From: Bacteroides faecichinchillae JCM 17102
GTDB taxonomy: Bacteria > Bacteroidota > Bacteroidia > Bacteroidales > Bacteroidaceae
Reading direction: 5' to 3'
Length of the DNA stretch: 64,000 nucleotides
Assembly: GCF_000614145.1 (NCBI RefSeq)
Contig: NZ_BAKK01000004.1
Location: 121,739-185,738, forward strand
Each line of letters starts with the position of its first letter. Within the stretch, counting starts at the first letter, position 1. The notes beneath the pieces were generated by a model that saw only the letters and a program-made list of their open reading frames with translations, was not told the origin of the DNA and did not search any database. Below are positions 38,055 through 47,977 of the stretch, piece after piece. The translations under genes were made by a program, and so were the position numbers.

Positions 38055-39347
38055 TTAAAAATAGAAGAATAGCAACAGAACTAAATTAATGGCTACCACT
38101 GTTCCGAATCCTCCTAAAATCCAAGGACGCAACTTACTACCTTTGCCGACAAAAAATAGAGCATAGCACATATTCACCAATATATTACTGATAATAGCCT
38201 GCATACTACAAGCCGTAATAACCAAAGCTGCTACACTTCCAGTATTCTGCAATAAGTTCAAAATAAAAGGAGTAATATCACTAAATCCTGAAACAAATGA
38301 AAGCAGGTTCAATCCTTCGGTCCCCGCATAAATCAAAGTATAGTGAGTTAATACAGTGAAAATAACAAATAAAACTGCAAAAATCAAGGCTACCTTAAAC
38401 TCCAAAGGGTTACTGCTATCATCTTCCTCCACATCTGTCGTCATTTCACTCGAACGACGTTGCTTGGAATGGATGAACCATGCTACCAAAGCAGCTACAA
38501 TCGCCATAATCAGCAAGTATGGATAAATAGATAGAAAGATTTCCTTGCTAAAAATCAAGATTAGAATCATAAAACGTAAGAACATCATACTTATTGCCAA
38601 CAACATAGCAGCTACATAGTCATTTGTTTCTTGTTCCGATGCCTTACGGCTCTTACGAGCCAACACAGAAATCGTTGCAGTGCTACTATAAAGCCCTCCG
38701 ACAATTCCCGAAACCAATATGCCGGATTCATGAAAGACATACCGCTTCAAAAGATAAGAAAGATAAGAGATACCGGATACAACAACCGTTGCCAGCCAAA
38801 TGGAATAAGGAGTTAAGTTTATATCCGGAATTAAATTCTTATTTGGAAGCATAGGCAGTATGATACCACTAATTGCCAAGAATTTAGCCAACGTAATCAT
38901 TTCATCATTCTTCATCCGCTGAGCAAACTCCGTAAAAGTATGTTTCAGTTCTGTCAGTAAAAGAACTGTAACAATCACCATTACATAAAACCAAGAAGGC
39001 TGAGTAGCTACAATGGGAGCAATACAATAAGTAATAAGAGCAATAATAATCGTGGTAACACCAAACACATGGAACTGCGATTGCTTCACATAATAATTCA
39101 GTCCGAGTAAAAGACCAAGAATCGCACCTCCACCCATAAATAGACGCATATCCATAGGATCTAATATATATAAAAGATAACCCAGAATACCAATGAAAGT
39201 AAATGTACGGTCGGTACCAAAAAGTGTTGTTTCTCCTTCACGCTTCAAACTAATCCGGCGTTGAGAAAGCCCGATAAGCAAAGAAAACAAGGTTACCAAT
39301 ACAAAAGTCACCAACTCTCTTGGCAGGTAATTATACAATTGCTCCAT
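38055..39347 (-). CDS. MgtC/SapB-family membrane protein with DUF4010
   Basis: A 430-aa polytopic inner-membrane protein with about twelve hydrophobic segments. The N-terminal LVTLFSLLIGLSQRR and GTDRTFTFIGILGYLLY match MgtC/SapB domains, and the C-terminal half has the DUF4010 pattern (GGLYSSTATISVLARKSRK). MgtC-like proteins are linked to Mg2+ or ion homeostasis, but the substrate of this fused form is not known. Divergent from no close neighbour; the gene is alone in its unit. Confidence 0.85.
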   Translation of the reverse strand: MEQLYNYLPRELVTFVLVTLFSLLIGLSQRRISLKREGETTLFGTDRTFTFIGILGYLLYILDPMDMRLFMGGGAILGLLLGLNYYVKQSQFHVFGVTTIIIALITYCIAPIVATQPSWFYVMVIVTVLLLTELKHTFTEFAQRMKNDEMITLAKFLAISGIILPMLPNKNLIPDINLTPYSIWLATVVVSGISYLSYLLKRYVFHESGILVSGIVGGLYSSTATISVLARKSRKASEQETNDYVAAMLLAISMMFLRFMILILIFSKEIFLSIYPYLLIMAIVAALVAWFIHSKQRRSSEMTTDVEEDDSSNPLEFKVALIFAVLFVIFTVLTHYTLIYAGTEGLNLLSFVSGFSDITPFILNLLQNTGSVAALVITACSMQAIISNILVNMCYALFFVGKGSKLRPWILGGFGTVVAINLVLLLFFYF

Positions 39348-39392
39348 ACACAGTCCTTTTACTTTAAAACAAATATACTGCTTATTTGTTAA

Positions 39393-39863
39393 TCATCGCC
39401 AATTTTTATACGGTTTTTTCATTAGTTGAGAGTTATAGTAACGCCTGTCGCCTGTTACCTCTTCACCAATAAAAGAGGGTTTATTAAAAGCCTCATCTTC
39501 CGAAGTCAATTCAACTTCAGCTACAACCAACCCGTCGTTATCACCATAAAACTCATCTATTTCGAATATGTGCTTACCGCTACGTACCAGATAACGAGTC
39601 TTATCAATAATTCCCGGTTCACAAAGTTTCATCAATTCTTCTGCCTCCGGCAACGGCAATTCCCGTTCCCACTCATACCGGCTGGTTCCTGAAGCATTAG
39701 AAGCTCCCTTTATAGTCAAATAACCTCTATTATCACGAATACGCACCCGCACCGTCCGTCCCCGGTCGCTACAAATATATCCCTGAATAATCCGGTCTTG
39801 AGCAAAAGCCTGCGACTTGAACTCACCGGAAACCAAAAACTTACGTTCAATTTCTTGTGCCAT
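39393..39863 (-). CDS. CYTH-domain protein (inorganic triphosphatase-like)
   Basis: A 156-aa cytoplasmic protein beginning MAQEIERKFLV; the ExExK motif (EIERK) at the N-terminus is the hallmark of CYTH triphosphate-tunnel enzymes. Further tunnel residues appear in RTVRVRIRDNRGYLTIKG and DKTRYLVRSGKHIFEIDEFYG. Such proteins hydrolyse inorganic triphosphate or act on other triphosphates. I chose ATG 39863 rather than 39878 because the -7 promoter box (39868-39875) overlaps the longer version's leader region. Confidence 0.9.
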   Translation of the reverse strand: MAQEIERKFLVSGEFKSQAFAQDRIIQGYICSDRGRTVRVRIRDNRGYLTIKGASNASGTSRYEWERELPLPEAEELMKLCEPGIIDKTRYLVRSGKHIFEIDEFYGDNDGLVVAEVELTSEDEAFNKPSFIGEEVTGDRRYYNSQLMKKPYKNWR

Positions 39864-39867
39864 GGCA

Positions 39868-39875
39868 CAAAGATA
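39868..39875 (-). promoter_or_regulatory. -7 element directly in front of the CYTH start codon
   Basis: Reads TATCTTTG on the minus strand, and the ATG follows after four bases (TGCC). Transcription would begin at or very near the start codon, giving a leaderless message. Confidence 0.55.
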
Positions 39876-40011
39876 CAAATCTTTAGAATCGGGTCATGGA
39901 TTCAATCACTATTTTATCACATTCCGATTCTCTTGGAACACCGAATTCTCTATAAAGATACAAGGAGACTACGGAAAAACAGCAAATAAATGGCAATCCT
40001 ATTACAAAAAA

Positions 40012-40106
40012 TCATCATGGATTACATGATCACAAACAGACCAACTATCAATTATAACCTATAAGTTACGATATATAATCTGAGAAATCTATGTAATCCA
40101 TGATGA
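40012..40106. repeat. Perfect 16-bp inverted repeat with 63-base spacer
   Basis: TCATCATGGATTACAT (40012-40027) and its exact complement (40091-40106). It ends next to the stop of the 44-aa gene. It could be a transcript-end structure or a small mobile relic. The rest of the 39876-40011 stretch shows no gene. Confidence 0.6.
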
Positions 40107-40107
40107 A

Positions 40108-40242
40108 TTAACCTAAGAAAGAAAATCCAATTAGCATAATCAGGGCCAAAATAACGAGTGAAACAAACACTATTTTGATTACCTTTTGAGCTTGTTGTTC
40201 TTCCTTCTTGCTATGTACTACTTTTCTTTTACTCTTACCCAT
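40108..40242 (-). CDS. 44-aa single-pass membrane protein
   Basis: A short frame from ATG 40242: a highly basic, Gln/Lys-rich N-terminus (MGKSKRKVVHSKKEEQQ) followed by one hydrophobic helix (IVFVSLVILALIMLIGFSFL) and a stop. The basic end would face the cytoplasm. It lies 85 bases after the prfB stop on the same strand and could share its transcript. Unrecognised family, but the composition looks real. Confidence 0.6.
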   Translation of the reverse strand: MGKSKRKVVHSKKEEQQAQKVIKIVFVSLVILALIMLIGFSFLG

Positions 40243-40327
40243 AATAGTTAGCTTTAAAGTTCAACGCTAACAAAGTAAGAACAAATCTTTTAACTTTCCA
40301 AAAATAATACTCGCTATTTTTCAGTTT

Positions 40328-41444
40328 TTATGATTCCTGTGATGAGAACTCCATCAAATAGGCTTTGATAAAACCATCAATCTTCCCATCCATTACACCG
40401 TTCACATCAGAAGTCTGATAATTGGTACGATGATCCTTCACACGACGGTCGTCAAACACATAACTTCGTATCTGAGATCCCCATTCAATTTTCATCTTTC
40501 CGGCTTCCACTTTTGCTTGTTCAGCCATACGATGTTGCAACTCCTTATCATATAAGATAGAGCGCAACTGACGCATTGCATTTTCGCGATTCTTCGGCTG
40601 GTCACGAGTTTCCGTATTTTCAATTAGAATCTCCTCGTTTTCACCAGTATAAGGATCTTTGTACTGGTAACGCAGACGAACTCCGGACTCTACCTTGTTT
40701 ACATTCTGTCCACCGGCACCACCACTTCGGAATGTATCCCATGAAATACGTGCAGGTTCGATATTCACTTCGATGCTATCATCTACTAACGGAGTAACAA
40801 ACACAGAAGCAAAAGAAGTCATACGCTTGCCTTGGGCATTGTACGGAGAAACACGTACCAAACGATGTACTCCATTCTCTCCCTTCAAATATCCATACGC
40901 AAAATCTCCTTCTATATTAATGGTACAGGTTTTGATCCCCGCCTCATCACCTTCCTGAAGATTGGCAATCGTAGCTTTATAACCATTCGTCTCTGCATAT
41001 CGAAGATACATACGCATCAGCATTGAAGCCCAATCCTGACTTTCAGTCCCCCCGGCACCTGAATTGATTTTCAATACACAGTCCATCTGATCGGCTTCCT
41101 CGCGCAACATGTTCTTGAGTTCCAAAGTTTCTACTTCTTCAATTGCTTTTGCATAAGCAACATCCACATCTTCCTCCGTAACCAACTCTTCTTTATAAAA
41201 ATCAAAAGCTAATGCTAGTTCATCCGCCAATGTCTTAACCTCGTTATAGCCTTCAATCCATTTTTGCAGATCTTTAACCAGCTTCATCTGAGCTTCTGCC
41301 TTTTTCTGGTCATCCCAAAATCCCGGAGCCTGAGTTCTTAATTGTTCTTCTTCGACTTGAATTTTCTTCGCATCGACGTCAAAGATACCTCCTCAGCGCA
41401 TCTGTGCGCTCTTTCACGTCTTTAAGTTGTTCGATAGTAATCAT
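40328..41444 (-). CDS. prfB: Peptide chain release factor 2, expressed by programmed +1 frameshift
   Basis: RF2 ends translation at UGA and UAA. The short first frame (MITIEQLKDVKERTDALRRYL) stops at TGA (41379-41381); after a +1 shift the second frame gives DVDAKKIQVEEEQ and continues to 40328, about 371 aa in all. The ribosome-release GGQ motif is present (RSGGAGGQNVNKVES), as is the RF2-type tip motif region before it. The in-frame UGA lets RF2 regulate its own level: scarce RF2 favours frameshifting. Confidence 0.95.
41378..41393 (-). promoter_or_regulatory. prfB programmed +1 frameshift site
   Basis: On the minus strand AGGAGG lies three bases before CTT-TGA-C. This is the classic internal Shine-Dalgarno plus CTTTGA slippery stop used by bacterial RF2. 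Confidence 0.92.
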
Positions 41445-41486
41445 CTGATTTTCAATTTTATCTTTTATAATTTACAATTTTCGGTG

Positions 41487-41515
41487 CAAAGATAAGCAAA
41501 AATCCGCTACCTTTG
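41487..41515. promoter_or_regulatory. Divergent -7 elements of prfB and the M16 peptidase gene
   Basis: TATCTTTG on the minus strand (41487-41494) serves prfB; TACCTTTG on the plus strand (41508-41515) serves the peptidase. Both fit TAnnTTTG. -33 boxes are weak. Confidence 0.6.
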
Positions 41516-41542
41516 TTTTCGTCATCAAAATGTTGTTGTTAT

Positions 41543-44460
41543 ATGAACAAACTACTCAAATTTTTATGCTTATCACTCTTCCTAGTATTAGTGTTCAGCA
41601 GTTGTAGCTCACAAAAGAAGTATAGCTATGAAACAGTTCCCAACGATCCGTTAAAAGCACGTATTTATACATTGGACAACGGATTGAAAGTTTATCTTAC
41701 TGTAAATAAAGAAACTCCGCGCATCCAGACTTTTATTGCAGTACGGGTAGGTGGAAAAAACGATCCGGCAGAGACTACCGGACTTGCCCACTACTTTGAA
41801 CATCTGATGTTCAAAGGAACCAATAGCTACGGCACACAGAATTATGAAGCCGAAAAGCCATTGCTGGATCAAATAGAACAGCAGTTTGAAATTTATCGCA
41901 AAACGACGGATGAGGTTCAGCGTAAAGCTATTTATCATACAATCGACAGTCTTTCTTACGAAGCATCCAAATATGCTATCCCCAACGAATACGATAAGTT
42001 AATGGCTGCTATCGGAGCAAACGGTACGAATGCTTATACTGCCTACGATCAAACTGTTTACGTGGAAGATATTCCTTGCAATCAAATAGAGAACTGGGCT
42101 AAAATACAGGCAGATCGTTTTGAGAATAATGTCATACGTGGTTTCCATACAGAACTGGAAACTGTATATGAGGAAAAGAACATGTCTCTGACACGTGATA
42201 ACAGAAAAGTGCAAGAAGCTATTTTCTCTTCCCTTTTCCCTCACCACCCTTACGGGACACAGACTGTTCTAGGAACACAAGAAGATTTGAAGAATCCTTC
42301 GATTACCAATATCAAAAACTACTATAAACAATGGTATGTTCCCAACAATATGGCTATCTGTATGTCAGGTGACCTGGATCCGGATAAAACAATTGCCATC
42401 ATAGATGAATATTTTGGGCAAATGAAGCCAAATCCGGAACTACCCAAACTTAATCTACCCAAAGAAGAACCAATCACCGAACCTATTATACGAGAAGTAT
42501 TGGGACCGGATGCAGAAAGCGTTGCATTGGCATGGAGATTCCCAGGTGCTTCAAGCAAAGATTTCGAGACGTTACAAGTAATCTCTCAATTATTATATAA
42601 TGGCAAGGCCGGACTTATCGACCTCGACCTGAACCAACAGCAGAAGGTTTTGAGTGGATACGGTTACCCTATGGGATTAGCAGACTACTCTATGTTGATA
42701 TTAGGAGGAGTTCCCAAACAAGGACAAACATTAGAAGAAGTACAAAATCTCTTGTTAGGCGAGCTTCATAAACTCCGTGCCGGAGATTTTGACGAGAAAA
42801 TGTTGCAAGCCAATATCAACAACTTCAAGCTTTATCAAATACAGAATATGGAAAGCAATGAAGGTCGCGCAGATATGTTCGTCAATTCATTTATTAATGG
42901 AACCTCCTGGGAAGATGAGGTCACTTCCATAGATCGTATAGCCAAACTTACTAAGCCGAAATCGTGGATTTTGCCAATAAATACCTGAAAAATGATAATT
43001 ATGCGGCCATCTATAAAAAGCAAGGTAAAGACCCTAACGAAAAGAAAATGACAAAGCCGGAAATTACTCCGATTGTATCCAACCGCGACACTGCGAGCGC
43101 CTTCCTTACTGAAATACAGAATAGTACCGTTCAACCAATAGAGCCTGTATTCCTCGACTTCCAAAAAGATCTGACTCAACTAAAAGCTAAATCAGACATA
43201 CCGGTTCTTTACAAACAGAATGTAACCAATGACCTCTTCCAATTGATTTATGTATTTGACATGGGTAATAACCAAGATAAGCCACTAGGGACAGCTTTCA
43301 ATTATCTCGAATACTTAGGCACTTCTGATATGACACCGGAGCAATTAAAAAGTGAATTCTATCGTTTGGCTTGTACTTTCTACGTTTCTCCGGGCAATGA
43401 ACGCACTTATGTCGTTCTTTCAGGGCTAAACGAAAATATGCCGGCGGCTATGCAACTGTTTGAAAAGCTTCTAGCTGATGCACAAGTCAATAAAGAAGCC
43501 TACAGTAACATGGCGGAAGATATCCTGAAAGCCCGTTCGGACGCAAAATTGAATCAGGGACAGAATTTCTCACGCCTGATGAACTTTGCGATGTATGGTC
43601 CCAAGTCTCCCGCTACCAATATACTGACAAAAACAGAACTTACTGAAATGGATCCGCAAGCACTGGTAGACCGTATCCATAATCAAAATAGTTATCAACA
43701 CCGTATCTTATACTATGGACCAAGTAGTAGCAAAGAAATTTTAGAAATTATCGATCAGAATCATAAAGTACCGGCTACCCTAAAAGAGATTCCTGCAGGT
43801 GACGAGTTTCCTTATCTCGAAACTCCAGCGACTAAGGTATTAATAGCTCCTTATGAAGCTAAACAGATCTATATGTCACAGATTTCCAACACTGATAAGA
43901 AATTTGATCCGGCTATCGAACCGACCCGCGCACTATACAATGAATACTTTGGTGGTAGTATGAACTCCATTGTTTTCCAGGAAATGCGCGAAACTCGTGG
44001 ATTAGCTTATTCGGCTTGGGCTACTTTAAATGAACCAAGGTATTTGAAATACCCTTATATGGTGTTTACCCAGATTGCCACCCAAAATGATAAAATGATC
44101 GATGCTATCAATACATTTAACGAAATCATCAACAACATGCCCGAATCGGAAAAAGCTTTCCAACTGGCAAAAGAAGGATTAATCAACCGTTTACGTACTG
44201 AACGTATTATCAAAAGTGATATTATCTGGAGTTATATCAGTGCCCAAGACTTGGGAGAGAATGTAGATTCACGCATCAAGCTTTACAATGACATACAAAA
44301 CATGACACTGAAAGATATCGTCAATTTCCAAAAAGAATGGATGAAAGATCGTACGTATGTTTACTGTATCCTAGGAGATAAGAAAGATCTTGATATGGAT
44401 AAACTGAAAACAGTCGGACCAATTGAAGAACTAACACAAGAGCAGATATTCGGATATTAA
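41543..44460 (+). CDS. M16-family zinc metallopeptidase lipoprotein, frameshifted near 42957
   Basis: Two frames (41543-42988 and 42964-44460) form one ~972-aa M16 protein. Lipobox LVFSSC (Cys21). The zinc motif HYFEH (His83, Glu86, His87) with the downstream Glu region TELETVYEEKN marks the active first domain; the second half is the inactive M16 partner domain. A base is missing at about 42957: adding one G gives KPEIVDFANKYLKND. M16 enzymes of this type degrade peptides in the periplasm. Confidence 0.9.
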
Positions 44461-44482
44461 AAACATTAAAGTCTAATAAGAC

Positions 44483-44527
44483 AGTGAACGAACTAACAAA
44501 TTATAATGTAGTTCGTTCACTATTTTT
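44483..44527. terminator. Bidirectional terminator
   Basis: AGTGAACGAACT and its exact complement form a 12-bp stem, with T-rich ATTTTTATTT on the plus side. It separates the M16 gene from the convergent leftward cluster. Confidence 0.88.
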
Positions 44528-44529
44528 AT

Positions 44530-45114
44530 TTATTCACTACCGTTTTTATTACAGTAGTCAAAATGAGACAATCTGATATCATTTCCAAAAACAGTAGCTT
44601 TCGTTACTACCTCTTTCGTATCCGGATGTACAAAAATATACTGTTCAAATGTTTCCAGATTATAAACAAATCGTAGCAAATAAATTCGATCTCCTAATGA
44701 AACATATTCATTAGCTATTGTTTTAACCACTTCTTTTATATTAAAAGGTGGAATTACAGCTGGCATTAACTTAACTTCTGACTTACCTACAGATTTTTTT
44801 TCTTTCCCAGAAATAACATAACCCGGATAAGTTTCTGCAACAGCCCATTGAGGATAATGAGAAAAATTCTTCTTCAATAGCTTTTTAACATGGTTTACAT
44901 TTTTGGCCACTCCTATAAATTGATAAGAAAGTAAATCCAAATCATCATTATTTTCAATATACTTTGGAACATTGCTAAAAAGATTTTCAAAGTTAGTCTC
45001 ACATGTAACCAATGGTTTTCCATATCTGTACAATGTTGTTGTTTTATGCTCTTGAGCATAAAACACATGACAGACTACTAATAGTACTCCAAATAAAAAA
45101 TATTTCATAAACAA
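44530..45114 (-). CDS. Secreted protein of unknown function
   Basis: A 194-aa protein with a signal peptide (to VFYAQ), then a mostly charged body without a recognisable family motif (LLRFVYNLETFEQYIFVHPDT near the end). It is the last gene of a leftward cluster, 86 bases after the 45.2-kb lipoprotein gene. It could be an accessory or a cargo of that cluster; no function is visible. Confidence 0.6.
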   Translation of the reverse strand: MFMKYFLFGVLLVVCHVFYAQEHKTTTLYRYGKPLVTCETNFENLFSNVPKYIENNDDLDLLSYQFIGVAKNVNHVKKLLKKNFSHYPQWAVAETYPGYVISGKEKKSVGKSEVKLMPAVIPPFNIKEVVKTIANEYVSLGDRIYLLRFVYNLETFEQYIFVHPDTKEVVTKATVFGNDIRLSHFDYCNKNGSE

Positions 45115-45199
45115 TCATTTTAAATTTTATAAATAATATACTTATAAGTATCCTTATTCCCTTTTAGAGAGAACTTGCGAAACATAAACATACAAAAGT

Positions 45200-46199
45200 T
45201 TAATGTAACAGCGATGGGGTTACATAACCTCCACCACCACGAGTGTTTCCTCCACCAGAGAAACTTGCAGTGACACCGCTCCATGTTATTGAAAGTCCAA
45301 CAGGTCCTGCTGCAATACCGTAACCAAATTCGCAGGCCCCAGATGTCCCCGTCTTAAAATTAGCAACCTTAAGTTCTGCTATTGCTTTAAATCCGGGTTT
45401 TGCTGTAGTATGATAATCTGGCCAATAACTCTCAATAAAATTTCCATTCGATGTCTTTTTTCCGTTCACAGTCAATGTACAAAAAGCTCTAGCAGTATAA
45501 CCTCCCGCTATACCCCAAGTTACCTCATCGCTAAAAAAGAAATAACTTATTGACTCTCCTTCCGACTCATTTCGTCTTAATTGTAACTTCGTTGGAATAG
45601 CTACATCTTCATTTTTTTTTTACTTCAACAGTTCTTATATTCATAAGAAAATCATCATATACTACAGAATTAATATCGGCATAACCCTCTGTTGCATATC
45701 TAACTTGGTTATATTCCCAACATAATCGTACTACAGTCAGTTTCTTACCAACATATGAAGATAACAAACTCTCTTTAAATGCTGAATAATTTATCATATT
45801 TACAGGATCTACATTATTACGTATGTCAGCAATACTCATTAAACTAAATTTATTAGTATTACATGTATCCCTATAAATTGGCACTATCGTTTCATCAGAT
45901 ACATTAAGATCTGAATTTGTTAGAATCAGGTTTTCGTTAACAACCTCATAGTTCAATAGTTTCATATTCTGATTTTGCAACCATTCACTACCTTTCCCAA
46001 CCACAAAATAATCGAGATATTCTCTCCATGAGGAAAATTGGGGCTCACTTTCTACAACCATTGTTGAATATTTCAACTGACTCATCACATTTTCACTAGA
46101 ATTAGATATTTCTTCATCATAGTCTTGAGAACATGAAGCTAACATAACTGTCAGTAAAAAAACTAAAATCACACTTTCACATTGTTTTTTCTTTTCCAT
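45200..46199 (-). CDS. Lipoprotein of unknown function, frameshifted in a 10-A run
   Basis: Two frames, 46199-45609 and a second ending at 45200, join through a run of ten A (45612-45621); nine A restore one protein of 332 aa. It has a lipobox (MLASC), a charged N-terminal half, and a C-terminal Gly-rich, beta-like region (FGYGIAAGPVGLSITWSG, GGGNTRGGGGY). It is 51 bases after the Wzy-TPR gene. A lipoprotein in the same position occurs in the related 62-64 kb locus, though the two differ in sequence. Confidence 0.65.
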
Positions 46200-46250
46200 T
46201 TTCTTTGTTTTTAATTAATAATAAACGACATTATAAATTATATCAATATT

Positions 46251-47829
46251 TTACTCACACAAAACGTTAAAATCATATCGATCTAACTTTATCTTTTCTT
46301 TTATTTTTCTTATGATAGGGGAATCTATTTTTATTCTTTTATTACTAATAATCTCCGCTATACTATCCCCTCTTATAGAATCACCAGTTTCCCTATATAT
46401 AGTATACAACTTATACAAAGGAATAAATCTTGAGGGACACATGAATGCAGCTTGCTTTAAACAGTCAATAGCATTTTGATAATCATGACAGGATTTATAC
46501 AAATCACCCCTTAGTAGTTCAAGGTCATAATCCGCTAAAAAATACGTTCTGCAATAATCTGCAACTAATAATGCCTTCTTATCTTCTCCAGATTTATACA
46601 AAGTCGCTGCATAATTATATAAATAAAAAGGATTATGTTTTAGCTTAGGAAATAAAAGATAATAATCTCGCATTTTTTCTTTGACATCAAGACATGGACT
46701 ATCAGCCATTTTCCATTGCAATTCACTTTTCGTACTACGCGAGCAACTTATTATCAATAAAATAGAGCACCCCAACACAATAATTCCAAATAACCTATTA
46801 ATGCATGCTGATGTGAACATTATTCCATATACAGATTTTATCAAGCTACCGATACATACGCACAATATAATCCAAGTAAAAGGATAACGAAACGGATACG
46901 AAAAACATGAAAAAAGAGCTATATTGGACAAGGATAAAAGACATATAAAAGTTTCATTCAAAGGGCATTTCCAATAGCAATATAAAAGAAAAAACATTAA
47001 TATCAATATAATTATAAAAGCAATGACTCCATATTGAATCATAAGATAAATATATTCATTAAAAGGATGTTGCACATTATCTGCCAACATCTGATATTTG
47101 CTATTAGGATGTGTTTGAAAGTAGTCAGCTTGATAATCCATATAATGCGCAGCAAAAGCACCTATTCCTTGTCCCTTCAAAGGACTATCTGCAATCATAT
47201 CTATAGAACATTTCCAAATTAAAAGGCGCCCGCTTACAGAATCTTTTTTTAAAACAAAAAAAAGTTGTAATAATAATAGCCAGCACTGTAATTCCAATCC
47301 ATAAGCAACGTTTCTTTTTATTAAAAATATAGACAAAAGCACTTACCAAAACACATAGTATTCCACATCTCGAAAGTGATAACAACAAAGTAAAGAGTAC
47401 AATTAGACACAAAGACATACACAATATTTTTATTTTTTGCTCTTTACATTTTAAATAATATAAAACAAAAGGAAATCCAAAACAAAGACAACTTGCAAAA
47501 CCAGCTGTATTTTCAAAACTACCAGTAAGAAATTGATTATAATAAAAAGAAGGTATTATTTTGAAATATTCCAGTAACCCATAAAATGTCTGACATATAC
47601 AAAAAAAAGCTATAGTTCCAAAAAGGAAACCATAATTCCATCTTACGTAATTTGATTTAATCAGAAGCTTTACGGATATAAATATTCCTATTATACCAGA
47701 CACTAATCCAGTCCAAAGCCATTTTGGCATCAATTGAGGATCTACTAGTTTATCTGAAGTAAAAAAGATAGATCCTCCAATAAGAATAAAAAAAAATATC
47801 TTATCAATATATACTGCCAAGTTTTTCAT
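46251..47829 (-). CDS. Wzy/O-antigen-ligase-like membrane protein with C-terminal TPR-like region, frameshifted in a 7-A run
   Basis: The two frames (47829-47185 and 47342-46251) give a 525-aa protein if one A is removed at 47244-47250. About ten hydrophobic segments are followed by a ligase-like loop (GRLLIWKCSIDMIADSPLKGQGIGAFAAHYMDYQ, then ADNVQHPFNEYIYLMIQYG, including the HPFNEYI motif). The last third has helix-repeat units (LYNYAATLYKSGEDKKALL; DYQNAIDCLKQAAFMCPSRF). Such Wzy_C/WaaL proteins transfer glycans onto lipid A or proteins. The acceptor is unknown; the next gene is a lipoprotein. Confidence 0.8.
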
Positions 47830-47977
47830 TATTTCTCTATAAATTTATAAATCACATTTCTAATAAACAAGACTACGTTACATTTAAGGCGTTGAAAGAA
47901 ATTCTTTCATGCCCCCTCTAGCACAGTCTTATCTGTTATTCATACAAATCATCGATCTTCTAAAATCGTGCTATATC

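Noticed and set aside
45612..45621. Programmed slippage on the 10-A run
   Set aside because: Possible in principle, but similar breaks occur at non-homopolymer sites, so error is the more economical reading; kept under the frameshift finding.
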